Assembly: GCF_032854445.1 (NCBI RefSeq)
Contig: NC_088301.1
Span: forward strand, 33,776,402 to 33,840,401
DNA length: 64,000 bases
Direction: 5' to 3'
From: Liolophura sinensis
Lineage: Eukaryota; Mollusca; Polyplacophora; Chitonida; Chitonidae
The position numbers and the translations under genes are program-made. This document shows positions 51,382-64,000 of this stretch, piece after piece. The notes below the pieces were generated by a model. That model made no database searches and had not been told where the DNA came from. It saw only the letters and a list, made by a program, of their open reading frames with translations. Numbering within the stretch: position 1 is the stretch's first letter; each line of letters opens with the position of its first letter.

Positions 51382-53786
51382 CTTGGATCAAGGCTTCCGG
51401 ACAAGCACACGCGTGAGAAGCTTTACTGTACTGAAAATGGGTCAACGTCTGCGATAAATCGCTGCGCAGTTCGTCTGGATATGGCTAGCATCTGGTGAGG
51501 GCTTTATGCAAGCATATCAAATGCATGAGAAATCAGTAGTATAAAAAACTTAATTGAATAGTGCCATCTTCTGTATTTCTGCTTTTAGCTCCTGTGTATT
51601 GATGGATTTGCGTAGTCATATACTACAAAGTACATCTAAAATATTGCTTGTCTGATGACATGTACATGCTCTAAACTTGAAAAAAATCTATATCTTCAAA
51701 ATATATTTCACGAATATAGTAAAAATATTCTTGAAATTTTTTCGAGGACCTGGGACAGCCTCAGATAGTTGCTTTCGCCTTTTTCTGCATACGATTTAAA
51801 ATCTCAAGTTATACACTATATTCACCACCAGAATCTCAAAACTTCTAGGAATGCAGGTTTTACAGCCTTTGAGACATATTATTCACATGGGTGAGGTAAA
51901 ACAGGCCGTCCCACTTACTGCCTCTTATCTCACACGGTAACTTATACCTACTATACCCTCTGCTCACACCATGTACTGGCATATGGTGTCTTTCCCACCA
52001 AGCAAATCCTTGCCAGATATCACTTCTTTTGGGTTTCTGAAAGTGTAGATAGACATAAAGTTCTTCTCTACACTCATTTTGCTGAATTCTTGACCTTCTA
52101 TGTATGTGGCAGCACAACGATTAACAGCGGAACAAATTTTGCTGTGTATGTTGCCTCTTTTATCCCACAAGATGGCCTGCTAGGGATGACCTGTTCGGCG
52201 ATCTATGATAGTGGAATTAAATAAAGAAAAAAAGTAGTAAAGAGTAAAGAGGAAGGAGTTGTTTGAGTAGAGAGGTGGAAACTGTCCTAATCGGCCACAG
52301 CCATATCTTCTGGGTTGTTTGGTTATTCTATAAACTCTCTTCTAATCTGGAATTCTCAAGAGGCCATTGTATACTCCACGTCAGAGATCCCGGAAACGCG
52401 ATATCGTGTCACTCGTGCCCATCGCTTATATGGCCAAAGTTCAAAACAGGGTTTTCTTTTCTTTTAAAGAAAGTGTAACATATTTGCAAGATCTACACTT
52501 TTCGAGGGCAACAACCACCCCATCTGTGGAATCGTATTGGAAATTTAAGAATAGTTATCTCCCGTCAGTCAAAATATCGTTTTGATTTATTTCCTGACAT
52601 TGCTCGGAATGTATCTATACCGTTTTTTCTTCAGCAACACAGGCAACTAAACAGCTATTTTTTAAATTTATTATCCGCAAAGAAAACATAAGAGACACGC
52701 CATCCAGTTTTGACCCTGTGTAGTAGTGGTCAGTGGCGTCAGTCTGTTCGTCCATCAGCTTATTCAGCTGTCAGTCAGTCCATAGCTTGTGAACACTCTA
52801 TTTCTTGGACATTTATAGCCACATTTACGAAACATGCCACATGTACACTTAATCAGTGGGAAGAATGCTTTTTTCGGCGACCTTTACGGTCTTTGGGATC
52901 ATTTAAGTTATAAATTCAACCAGGGCTGTAAACACAATATCTTTAAGAAATTTCCATTTAACCTCTATCACGTATGCATGCATTTACGTAGAAGAATCTG
53001 TTGTTTTTCACTGACCTTGATCTAGTTTTTTTTAAAATCTGTGAGCAATGGTCTCCATTGGCTTATAAACACTATCGTGCAGAACACATGTAAAAAGGTT
53101 CACCAAACTTAGATATTTTGAGGAGCCCCATTCTGTGAGCTTGGCCATTCCCTAGAAGTCATTGGAGAGAATGTGTAAACATGATATCTCTTGAAGCCAA
53201 TAAGCAGTTTCATCAAGCTTGTATCATATGTGTATATATTCATGTAGAATCGTATTATCTTTTTTACATTGACATATATTATGGTCACCAGTTTCTGCAT
53301 TAACTAAATCTGGATCTCGAAAAAGACATTCGTCTGCCAGGCGTCAGCCAATTTCCAAAGCAATGTTCAACACATACCGCACAATTAAAGAACTAAGAAA
53401 GTATAAGTCATTAGAGTGGATTTGCACAAATGAAAGCAACAGACAGTTTTCACCCGATAACAGAAAGATGCAAGGGATGTTAAATCGATATCCAGATAGT
53501 GTACAATGCTAGTCCATAAGTTGCCCTTAATCAAAGCATGTATCTCAGTTGATTGTTGCAGATGCAACTGTTCATGTGTCGAATGCTCTTATTCAGCAGG
53601 ATGAAAATATATCCTCTTGCAACTGTGATAAGGTACAGTTACTGCGTTAGGTAATACTACTCGATATTTTGCTGATAATTTTTCAAAAGATAAAGTTTTT
53701 GTATCTTTTTATCTAAAAACCACCCATAAGATTGGTCCCTTTGTATGGTTTTAATGTTTTTATATGTTAAATGCGATTTGAGTCAT
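51382..53786. other. Region upstream of the lipase gene
   Basis: The first 150 bases should hold the lipase 5' UTR and promoter (minus strand). CATAAAG at 51502-51508 and a GCGATAAATCGC palindrome at 51451-51462 are the only elements I can point to. The rest shows nothing recognisable. Confidence 0.4.
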
Positions 53787-54045
53787 TCTAGACCAATAAC
53801 GTCTAATGAACTGCAATTAACATCACCAGAATTGTTTTACTTAAGCTAAGCTAAGGTGCGAGAAGTCGTGTAAATTGCTGCTATTGAAGTATATACATCG
53901 ACAGTAAAAATAAAAACCATAACAGAGGTAAACTGATAATTCACCATAATTAACCGGTTGCGTGTGACCGTTTGCCAACTATCACACTGTCGCCGCTGCT
54001 CTGGTTTTATTCTCTATGCTATAGTGTTTTACTTTTAGAATGAGT
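53787..54045 (+). repeat. Dispersed repeat family, copy 3
   Basis: This is one of the longest copies. It runs TCTAGACCAATAACGTCTAA, GAACTGCAATTAACATCACC, then ATAAAAACCATAACAGAGGT, TTAACCGGTTGCGTGTGACC, GTTTGCCAACTATCACACTG and TCGCCGCTGCTCTGGTTTTA. The block order is the same as at 62.6 kb. Confidence 0.78.
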
Positions 54046-56759
54046 AAAATATGGAAATCACAATTATCACAAATTTCAGCGGATGTACCAAGAGCAAAGC
54101 TTGCCAAAGGCAGCTGAACAAGATGTTGTAAAACAACGAAGGGCTTGTTAAATGAGTGCTTTTGTTGACTGAATTATTGTCATTATTGTCATGACTGAAT
54201 TGTCATATCACCAATCAGAGAAAATGCTACTGATTTGATTGTTTGAAATGCCAAACAAATGAGACCGAATATGACGGAACTGCGGGCATTTTCCCGGAGT
54301 GAAAGCATCATGCGCGAATATATCCATGGAGTCAACACCAGACGCGCAGATGCAAAATGTGAGTAAAAAGGGAGACAACTTTGCAGTGGGATGAATCCTG
54401 TTTCCGCTGGGACATTTGGCTTGATCCGTTAATATTTTTTCCTCGGCTTGGCCTCTGAAAAATATTATCGACCTCAGCCAAATATTTACCCGTAGACCCC
54501 CGGAAGGTCATCAATAATAATAATGTACCTGACTTATCCGCTAAAATGGCCATGTGTGCTACTGATACACGTGGGAACTGTTCAGTTCAAGGGAAATAAC
54601 CATGCATTTTGTTCGTCGGAGTTCGAAATTTGGGTTGAATTTTCTCCCATTAGTCGTAATAGTGTTGGTAGTGTTTTACTTGATAAACGTTTATTAAAGT
54701 TGGGCAGACGTACGAGGCTTACAGGTAAGATTTGACGGTTTTTAAAACATATCTTACATACCGGAAACAGTCAAGAAAGAGAAGATGGGGAAGTCTCACA
54801 GTTAAAACATTTGTTGAATATATAGTGCTGGTTACGTGAACAAGTACGTTTATCATGGCTGACGTCAACAAAACTAAATAATTACTACAAAGTGAAGCAG
54901 TTATTACTTCTAGAGCTGCCGGCATAAACACCTCGGTCTTGTTTAAACGGCGTAAACGGTAGACAGACATTGTAATAATCGGTGAAACAATATTTGGTAC
55001 AGACTTCCAATGATAAAGATCAGACTTTGCCCCATAGCTGTAAGTTAATTTAATAAAGCGTTGCTTGATTACACCGAGCGTAAAATTACCTACACGAACA
55101 TTCACACCGATTGTAGCTATTACAGTTATAAATTATAATACAATTAAATGTTCCCGAAATTAAACACCGCCCCTGTCAGTATCTCGCAGTGTTTTCGTGC
55201 TCGGGGGGGGGGGGAGGGGGGTGAGATTGGCCTTATTATGTACGGTACTTTAATATGTAATATTTCACAAAACCCGCCGCAGGCTGATGCTATAACCTTC
55301 AGCTTTCGTATTTAAGACCTCGTGTTTCCAGTGAATAGCAAGGAGGTTTGTTGACGACTCAGTATTTGTGTATAAACCATATGTAAGGAAGACATAACGG
55401 CTAGTAGTAAATTTGTTTTAAACACGATTTCAACTGTAATAATTTTGGTGCTTTCATAATATGCATAAAGGCTATACTTTTATACTTGGCTTCGTATGCT
55501 AGAGTAGCTTTTAGGTTAATGTAAGGCTATCCATGGATTTGTTGTGAAACATGTCGTAAGTATAACGTCATTAAAACGTGTAACTGGTGAAGACATACCT
55601 CACCATGGTAAATGGGCTTGACCTAACATCACAAAAGGTTTGTAAAACGCATAAGTAATATCTAGTCACTAAACATAACGTATTAAGTGATGCTACTTGC
55701 ATGTAACAAACCTTCAACGCAGTCATGGTTCACCTTCACAAAAGAGCTCACTTTCATAAATTAATATTTCATAACGTTTACGAAAAGAGTGACTAGAAGT
55801 ATAAATTATATGAGATATGAAAGTTTTGTAAAGTGGTCACTGGGTTGTAACTGTTTACTCTGATTTAGGGCATCACGCACACATGCACTTCAGCACTACA
55901 TACCTATTAGAAATACACCATCTCCAGCTAAATTGAAGCTTTATGGATGGCATATGAAACCCGCCATAGCATGCCATTATTTAAATTATAGCATAAACCT
56001 TAAGTACGCACACTCAAAATAGCTTCAAAGCAGATAGAGTTTTATTACAATCAGCGATGATTTTTCATTAACATAATGTACATATGGTTTTTACTAGTTT
56101 TCTATATTTGTTCTAATATCTTTTTCGAATCTAACAGAGGAATTTAGATATCGAGAATCGGAGGTAGGTCATTTGGAAAGATTCTTGGGCAAAATCAGAC
56201 ACGAGTGTGACAATTGATACTCTAGGGCCTTCTTGTATCCCTTTTATTGTGATGTATTCCATATACAGTTGTAGCATAATCCTCCATATTTCTAAAAAAC
56301 TCAGCATTTCTAAAGCAACATGCACCTATTTAAGCGTCTTATAAGAGGCAAGATCAGAAGTGACTTGGTTTCCAACAACAAAAATACTAAATGACACGAG
56401 ACGGGAGGGTATAGTGTCATCATTCCTTACCAGTTCAACTTTCAAGCAAGAAATATGAGAAAAGGTCGTTGAAGTGTAAACTTGCATGCATCAAACGCCT
56501 TTAAATACTGAGACATAAACTTAATCATTAGTAATTTAGCTTGTAAAGTATGTTTTCGTGGAAATATTTCAGTGTATGTAGTTGAACTAGAAAACTAGTT
56601 GTTAGAAACCGGATCAAATACCCGATCGAATATCATTAGATTCTTTAAACTGATTTGCTTGTTGCGTAATGCTACAATCCAGCTTTTCTTCTCTTAGATG
56701 ACGGTGACCACGTTTATAGGTCGAGGAGTAAACTGTAGCCCTTCGTTAAATACCGGTAC
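54046..56759. other. Intergenic with an unassigned 128-codon ORF
   Basis: A minus-strand ORF (55105-54719, 128 codons, beginning MNVRVGNFTLGVIKQ) has no recognised domain and borderline chance length. Nothing else was recognised apart from the poly-G tract. Confidence 0.4.
55203..55221 (+). repeat. Poly-G tract (G12-A-G6)
   Basis: Nineteen bases of G interrupted by one A, in otherwise AT-rich intergenic DNA. It could fold as a G-quadruplex or simply be a slippage-prone homopolymer. Confidence 0.9.
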
Positions 56760-56905
56760 CGGATAAACCTCCTGACTAGATGCCTCAACGGATGCAGGGA
56801 AAGCTTGATTCAAGTGCCTGCATCGAGCGAGTGTATGATCAAGCGCTTTGTGGTTGCAGGGACTCGCCGGTTTAACCATCTGAGCAATCCTCCTCCCATC
56901 CTCTC
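56760..56905 (-). mobile_element. tRNA-like SINE remnant 1
   Basis: The minus strand shows GATTGCTCAGATGGTTAAAC, a box A-like stretch, then TTGATCATACACTCGCTCGA and CAGGAGGTTTATCCGG. The same three blocks in the same order occur in the element at 57.24-57.41 kb. No clean box B, tail or target-site duplication was found, so the class is tentative. Confidence 0.5.
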
Positions 56906-57239
56906 TCCCGAAGATCAATATTTCCAATCGCCCTTCGCGTTCGTAAAAATATTGATCATCTCGATGAAATATCAGGCTTTATACTAACACAACACGCTGG
57001 TATAACTTACAGGACTTTTATGATTCATCATATTTCACAAGAGATAACTACGCGTATAAAAATACGGGGGTAGGCCAATTCACTAACTTAACTTTCTGAA
57101 AAAAAGATTTTTTCAGGCAATATGACCAATTCTCAGTTGCCGTTTAGGAAGTAGAAAAAAGCAGTCTGGAACTTTTAGAGCAAACAAAGCTAAGTGTTCA
57201 GAACATGATTACCATATTTATCTAAAGACTGTTTGAAGA

Positions 57240-57405
57240 CAGCCACCGCCGACCTCGACAAATATCTGAAAAACCTCCTGGCTCAAATCCGCGGCCGAAA
57301 CATGGAGTGCTGGATTCGAAAACTTCAATGATCAAGGTTCTGCTTGTCGCCGTGAACCAGAGCCTTCATCATCTGAGCCAGCGAGCCACTCGATTTTGTT
57401 ACAAT
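57240..57405 (-). mobile_element. tRNA-like SINE remnant 2
   Basis: The minus strand reads GTGGCTCGCTGGCTCAGATG, ATGAAGGCTCTGG, CTTGATCATTGAAG, a box B-like TTTTCGAATCC and later CAGGAGGTTTTTCAGATA. It shares block order with the remnant at 56.76-56.91 kb, about 480 bases away, in the same orientation. Confidence 0.5.
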
Positions 57406-60400
57406 AATGCGACTCAAACACTCAGGCCTATCAAGTAGCAAAACGTAGACTTTAGCATACGCCGTACACACAGGTATTTTAACCATGCAGGCGGTGAACC
57501 TATAACCAGTACCATTAGGCAATATAAGCATTGACTTAGCAGTGATTACTGCTTGTGTGTGTTGTTCTATAGGCTATGTTAATAGAGGAATCTGTCACAA
57601 TAGTTCTTCACATTTATTATTAATATACTCATCTGAGACACCCCTCAAAATGTATACCTGTATGTACATTTTTGTTGTTAAAACTTGTTTTAGGGCCTAA
57701 GGAGGCCAAACTTTATCTCATGCTCACGCACGTCAGAAGTGTGTGTTTCAGAATCAAATTTAGAAGAAAAGTTGACCCCCAGACCTTCGACATGTAGTTA
57801 TATGAGTTATGGCTTTGCCACATAACGGGGTAAATAAGTGCACGAGTGACATTTATCTTTTGATATGCTTGGTTTGTATCATGTGGCTTTGTGGCCAGAC
57901 GACAAACTATACATTTTACGTAGATGTCACCGATAAATCACGACTGAATGCGTATTTACTAAAATCTGTTAATTTTGTCAGACAAGGCGGTTCTCCACGA
58001 AATTAGCCCTTAATTAACGAAATCTTGGGATTGGTTGACCACATATTCCCCAATGCTGGACGAACAAGACTTAACAATAAGATTATGTCAAATTTAACGA
58101 CAGAAATTAATCCAAATTTTATGTTCGACTTAATGGGATAATATTCGTGTGGGTAAAATTATAAAGGAACAGAACGCAGATTACCTCATACGTTTATTCT
58201 CAGATGTGCGTAGACGGTAGACCCATAGTGAAGTCGTATGGTACATATATTTTCAGCCTGGCGTTTATATATGAAGACATATTTCGTTGTGAATGTTACC
58301 ATTGTTTGAAGGCAACATAGAAACCTGACAGCAAATGTACCTGTATGTATGAGATAGACGAATGGTACATGGAGATACACGTGTGAGATATTTTAGAGCC
58401 AAGCGACAAATACAGAGAGTGTCTTTTCAAGGAAGACTTAAACCCAACATACATATGACATAAGCTGTCGATGTTAATAAGAAAGACTTAGCGCCATTGT
58501 TACCAAAATGGCTGCCTCCAATTGCAGATTAACACATTGTGTAAGCTCGTATGATTTTGTGATGAAAAATGAGGCAAAACTATTCCTTTGTTTGAAGATT
58601 AGTTTGATCAGGGGTGTATGAGTGTTCTTCTTTTAAGGGTGCCCATAAAGGAAAATACTTTTAAAAATTCAAGTATGCATCACTAAATACATCGCTTCAA
58701 ACTATGCATAAATATACTTTCATTTATTTTTCTTATATTTTTGTGAAAAGAGTTAAACGTGCCCAAACATTTGAATTCTAAGGTGAGCTTTATGGATCAT
58801 ACTATCAGAGGGTATCAAAATATGTTCCCAAAGTTCCTTCCTTCTGGGAAAAAATTACATGACGTCAGAGTTCCTAGATACAGTCAGTATGACTCACAAA
58901 GCCCACCGAAGTATTCAAATATTTTAATGCTTTTAAACACCGTTAAAAAAATCCGAAAAAAATAAATGAATGTATTTTTATGCACTTTTCAGCTGTTTTC
59001 ATGAAGAACCTTACTTCGTATTTTAGGTTTCTTTTACTTTAATTTATGAATTGTTTACAATTGTAAATGACACTATTCTCTGCAAGATTTATTGTTGTTT
59101 TTTTCTCATACACATAAAAAAACAACACTAGCGCGTGTCTGTTGTAAATATATCTAATGACTATACCGCAATGGCGTTACGGCATTCAGGTTCCTCAGTG
59201 CTTAGAAGTATGCTCGTTAAAATCAAATTTAAGTATTTTAAGTACGGGTGAAAAAAAGGCAACAAAGAATGAAGGATGGTTTAGGAGCCCATTTTTTGCT
59301 ATAAAATCCGCATCAATTTTTCCAGAGAAGTTTCAAACAATGAGCTTCTGTCTTCTACAGATTGATAGCTCTTGAAGGCACAAATTCCTGGTTATTATAA
59401 AGTGACAAATTTTGACTTTAAGAACTTTAAGGTAGTCCATCAAACTTCGTTCTCATGTTTATACCTATATGGAACGGATAAGCAAGCGACATTGTATTTG
59501 CGTAATACTTATGTTCCCTTTCCGTTTTGACATAGTTAATGTTGGACACATCTTTTTGCACCCTAAGCGCGTCTCTAAAAATTCTGTCTTCAAAGACAGC
59601 AATAAAACTTAACTGTGTCGTCTGTGAGGAAGACTCAACGACATTGATAAAATGTATGATCGCGTCGCTCTACCGATATTTGCTCACCCAATCCACCCAC
59701 GCAGTCGTCCTGTGACCACATTTAATGGAGAAATGGAAAAAGAGCTACAAATGACAAAAGATATACACACAATGGATGATGACGACATATCTTGTTACCC
59801 TTCTTTTACTGAGTGACATCTAAATCGCTTCAAAGGTTCAGTGTAGACCAGTTTTTCACCAGTATATACGCTCTGATGTTTATTGATTTGCGTTTTGAAA
59901 CAATTATTTAGCTATCGGTTGAGTTTACGATGGAGACATGCCTTCGATTGTAATGAGCGTCCTTCATCATAATCCCAAATCACCATGCAGGCCCGTCACA
60001 TTTTACGCACTATTTCTGAAAACCATAAATGAATACAGTGTGTACAAACTGCATGGAAGTGTAAGAGGATCACACTGGCTTTAAGTTGATGCACATGTAC
60101 TTTATCAGAGGCATCTAAAATCATTAGTCCAGATAAATCGTTGTCCGCCCTGTATGTACAAAACTTTCGAATTTTTCTTGTCATTGTTTCCATTGTCATT
60201 TAAAACCTTTTCCGCGATGTTCCTGTGAAAGGGCATCATTCAACTTGGATGGGGAAACGCCATTGCAAATTAATCTCCCCCCCTCCCTCCCCTCATGTGA
60301 AAGTGATGATAGGTAACGCTAGACCTTTAAACGGTACTGGAGTAGAGATTTTGGTTGAGAGTATAAATAAACTGCAGGCAATCTCGAAAGTTATCAAGAG

Positions 60401-62564
60401 ACTCCGACGTTACACACATTCCCTGTAGCACTTCAGAGACAATTTAAAAGGCTGTTTGTCATATGTTTCAAGAAAAAAAAAAGCACAAATACATACAGGA
60501 AAACAAAAGGTGAATGACGTAAATAAATCATAAATGTACATAAGTGCATTATGGCTCGTGAATGTCAAAATGTTATTAATGTTGGTGAAAGTGTGACGTA
60601 GGTTTTGCTTCGGTAGGACTAGCGTCTCTAGAATGCATTTGCATATTTAACTACATTAAGACGTCTCAGGTAAGACATTAACCAAGAAGTCCTTACAAAA
60701 TGCCATGTAGAAAGTTTTCTTACAAAACCTTATAAGCGTGCCGGTTAATAATTAATCGGTCGCTTGCTAAACGCCCACGTTCGTCGGATTTGTTTAAAAA
60801 TGAAAAGGCTCTTCCCTAAAAAAATTACAACTCCGCACAAAAGAGCCATATAATAGCACAGAGATGATGAAACGAAAACTAGCAAAGCAGATTAGCACGG
60901 ACATAATAGACAGATATATATGCGAAAAAAGAAAAACTTGTGGAGAGAAAAAGAAACCTCCGAAAGATGCAGAGCGAGTTAATAAAATACGGTGAAAGAT
61001 ATGTAATGTTTATCGGATAATTGCATAAACTGGTTTACACTACCAGTTTACGAATGCTGAAGAGGAACACTCCGATTGTCAAAGTCTCACTTTAATGTGA
61101 TAGTGAGATGTCACGGAAGACAAAGACTCTGCAAAAAGCATGGAGATGTAAGTTAATTTGGTATTGTTGACAACCTGGGAGGAAAAAGAATTTAGGCATC
61201 AAAAAGAACAGTAATTACACAATCAAAATATGCTGACAGTATGAAAAACACCCGTCTTGGTCATTAATAACATTTATTGGCGCATTAATTGAGTTATATT
61301 TGAAACAAAGCATGCGAGTGTTTTTTAACACTATTAGTTTTTGCAACCACTCTTGGCGCCAGCGTTGCTGAACTTCCTAATACTAGATCAAGTGGAATAT
61401 GATATAGTTCATAGTTTGCAAACCTTAATTCATTAATAACACACCTCTTTTAGCCCTACAGTATCATGTCACATGTCTTTACTATGCATAACGCTAATGA
61501 ATGCATTTTGTTGGGACAGATAACAAATTAATACATATTGCCAGTATAAGCTAAACTTTAAACTTGTTTTTAATAACTATGCGTGAAATTAGATAAACTC
61601 TTACAAGCAATTGCTTTTCATATGTCTAAAAAGTTTGGCAGAATATATCTATGCCAACGCTTGGGAAAGTGACGAACTGTTTAAATAAGCAAGTTATTTT
61701 TAAATGTATTTAAAGATTCAAATCGCTCTTCCACGCAGAGTATTAAGCGAGGTGTGTTTGAAAAGCTAACTAGCTGTGTTCTAATTCCCACACCAAACAG
61801 ACCAAATAAGTTCGTGACCCGTAAGTGGTTAGTCACATATTCTTAAGCGATAATTAAGAGCGACCAATGAGTCATCTGATTTATTGACTCTCCGATCATG
61901 ATTCAGATGACCTTGACCTTTCCAGTTAATTTAGTGTACAATTTAAGTCACATCATTAGAGTGCCCTAAACCTGTTCACAGAGAAGCACAAAAGAAAACA
62001 TTATCGTACCATACATTACGCAAAACTATACAACAAAAGTATTTCCCGAGCATTTATATTGTTTGGTTTGTGATAAAATGTAACCTTTCTTACTTAAATC
62101 TGATACTTAACATTGACGTTAAGCATTGTACTATTTCAGACTTTTCAACAAAAATGTGCAATTTTCCAAACGCACGAAGCAAATTTGACAAGATCTTACA
62201 TTAACCATTGCTAGCCAAAGACAACTTAGGAAATGTCTGAACATTATCAGTATTACCTAAAAATTAACACATTTTATTCCAAGACTGACGTAAAGGTGAT
62301 GGAATAAAAGAAAAACTTCGAAATGCCAAGCCTAAGACTTAGGCTAGATTTTGTTAACCATCACTCTCATGAGAAATACGCTCTTGTTTATTCATACCGC
62401 GAATTACAAATGTTAGGTATACGTTGCCATTCTGTGGAGAGTTATTTAATGTATTAAACGAAATGCAAAAATCTTAAGCTGGTAGACAGCATCGCCAAGA
62501 CCTGTACCTTTGTTTTTGTTTTCATGTATTTAATTATTTAAAATGATAACAAAAAAACAGTTTG
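57406..62564. other. Intergenic, no supported gene
   Basis: No exon, repeat family or RNA gene was recognised. A C-rich tract lies at about 60280-60297, and a TGACCTTGACCTTTCC motif lies near 61909. Confidence 0.5.
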
Positions 62565-62825
62565 AGTAATTCTAGACCTAATATAGTCTAATAACTTGTG
62601 ATTAACATTATCACGTTTTATATATGTCTAATATTTCTCAGGACATAATGCTATAGAGAGCGAATCTGTTGCTACTATTTAAGCATTTACATGAAAAGTT
62701 AGAATAAAAACCTAACTGAGCTGCCAGATTTCACCCGTTACAAGTGACCATTTTCAACTACATGTATCACACCGTCTTCACTGCTCTGTTTCACTTTAGT
62801 CGCTTACATGTATATCTCGCGACAA
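62565..62825 (+). repeat. Dispersed repeat family, copy 4
   Basis: The copy starts TTCTAGACCTAATATAGTCTA and TTGTGATTAACATTATCACG and ends with TTAGAATAAAAACCTAACTG, TTTCACCCGTTACAAGTGAC and TATCACACCGTCTTCACTGC. It aligns along its length with 53787-54045. Confidence 0.78.
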
Positions 62826-63559
62826 TCATGAAATATTCCTCAAACAAAAAAGATCTTGATTTGCTCCACTGTAAAATTTGACCGCGTAAACAAAAGGTCC
62901 CCCGGGCTTGTGTATGTTACATGTGATCAGTGATTGGCATATAAAAGTACTCCACTATATTTAGATACCACAGAATTCGAAGAAAATCATCGAGTTAATT
63001 ATTTACTACGAAAAACCTGTTCATCTGAGAAATCTAGGTCAGTGTGTGTTCTAATCCTTGTCAGCACAAACTCAGTGTATTTTGATGTTAATTGATTGTT
63101 GCAAGGTAACACACACACTGGAGATCTTTTAAGAAAGCGGCGTTCTATCTTTAGGTGATACGTAGCTATGAAGAGTTTTATTATGGACAAGTGTCTTTCG
63201 GGTGAGATAAAGAAAAATATTGCAAAGACTACTTATGTTGGTGGGGTTGCAGGTGTAGTGTATCTACATGTGATCTAACATTCATTTGTGCTTCCGATTT
63301 TCAACACAATAGTGTATGACATATCTGTGACGTCGTATTCGATCATTTCGTCACCAGTGCTTACATTTCTGCAAGTCTAAGCGGCTGAACAAGTTTATCC
63401 ATCACTCCTCCAGCAGCTTTTAGTTATAGCCTATTTCTTTATGCTCAACATAAAGCCAGGAAATACCTAGGATGTGGATTATCAGGTCTTTGGTCTTAAC
63501 TGACTCGGAATTACATGAAGAGCATTCTCGCTGTGGGGTCTGCCATGGTTTAAACCTCA

Positions 63560-63760
63560 TTCTGCCTAAGCCATTATGCTTTGTAAGTTGTTACCTTTAC
63601 ATGAACAGTTAGAATAAAGCCCAGTACAACAATAGGCTGAGTTCCACCAACTATCAAACTGTCGTCGTTGCTCTGGATTTACCCTCTTGGTTGTAATCTT
63701 TTATGTCCTGGACCTACCTGCATAAATCAGGATTCTGCTAGTGAACTCCCCTAGATTTGT
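63560..63760 (+). repeat. Dispersed repeat family, copy 5
   Basis: The copy contains ACATGAACAGTTAGAATAAA, CCAACTATCAAACTGTCGTC and GTTGCTCTGGATTTACCCTC, then CCTGCATAAATCAGGATTCT. The last block is also at about 48100. It is followed at once by copy 6. Confidence 0.75.
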
Positions 63761-63796
63761 TCCTTCCCATCATTTTTTTTTGAAAATGTATTTTGA

Positions 63797-64000
63797 GTGA
63801 TTCTAGATCTGTGACATGTATAAATTGCAATCAAAACCACAGCATATATTTTCCTTACCTAATTTCGCCTAAGCAATGGTGTTAGGTAGCCTTTAAGTTG
63901 CTACTTTAAAGCATTTACATGAACAGTTGTAATTTAACACTGAGGTAAATGCACAAGACGTTTGGTTACCAGTATCACATTTTCTACGATGATAAGGGGT
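63797..64000 (+). repeat. Dispersed repeat family, copy 6 (cut by window end)
   Basis: The copy starts TTCTAGATCTGTGACATGTA, and ACATGAACAGTTGTAATTTA lies at about 63918, some 320 bases after the matching block in copy 5. The two copies therefore form a tandem pair. The rest lies outside the window. Confidence 0.7.

Noticed and set aside
54719-55105. 128-codon minus-strand ORF
   Set aside because: No recognisable domain and borderline chance length; not called a gene.

Overview
This window is AT-rich metazoan nuclear DNA. Its only complete gene has nine short coding exons with GT-AG introns, and most of the rest is intergenic sequence filled with repeats. A tRNA-derived SINE ending in a CACT-repeat tail and the style of the interspersed repeats suggest a marine mollusc, most likely a gastropod and possibly abalone-like. 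That assignment is inference from repeat style, not proven. No prokaryotic, viral or organellar genes were seen.

The one gene I can support fully lies on the minus strand between about 51.38 and 46.16 kb. It is a secreted lipase of the pancreatic lipase family. Nine coding exons join in phase into a 476-residue protein with a signal peptide, the Ser-Asp-His triad (S175, D198, H289), a long cysteine-bounded lid and a C-terminal PLAT/lipase C2 domain. A poly(A) signal follows about 50 bases after the stop. Exon 3 has a tandemly duplicated 3' splice site whose two copies are exactly 42 bases apart, so an in-frame isoform with 14 extra residues is possible.

Region by region: 0-20 kb is intergenic, with a decayed LINE reverse-transcriptase fragment (about 7.75-7.98 kb), an intact-looking tRNA-SINE with a target-site duplication (13.1-13.5 kb) and copies of a short SINE-like core repeat. 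20.3-25.9 kb is a nested repeat cluster: a 414-bp direct duplication, a roughly 690-bp segment present twice in inverted orientation and nearly identical (each copy carrying the same 104-codon ORF), and a roughly 680-bp imperfect palindrome. A 28-bp minisatellite follows directly (25.9-27.2 kb). 27-36.5 kb is mostly featureless apart from a long (TA)n run. 36.5-37 kb holds a second decayed LINE reverse-transcriptase fragment. 37.9-41.9 kb is a block of three successive minisatellites with periods of 88, 57 and 56 bp. 46-51.4 kb is the lipase gene. 51.4-64 kb is intergenic, with two tRNA-like SINE remnants and several copies of a roughly 320-bp repeat family, which also occurs in a lipase intron and at 37.3 kb.

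No rRNA genes, credible functional tRNA genes, CRISPR arrays or operons were seen. Most short ORFs here are of the length expected by chance in 64 kb of AT-rich DNA and are not annotated as genes.
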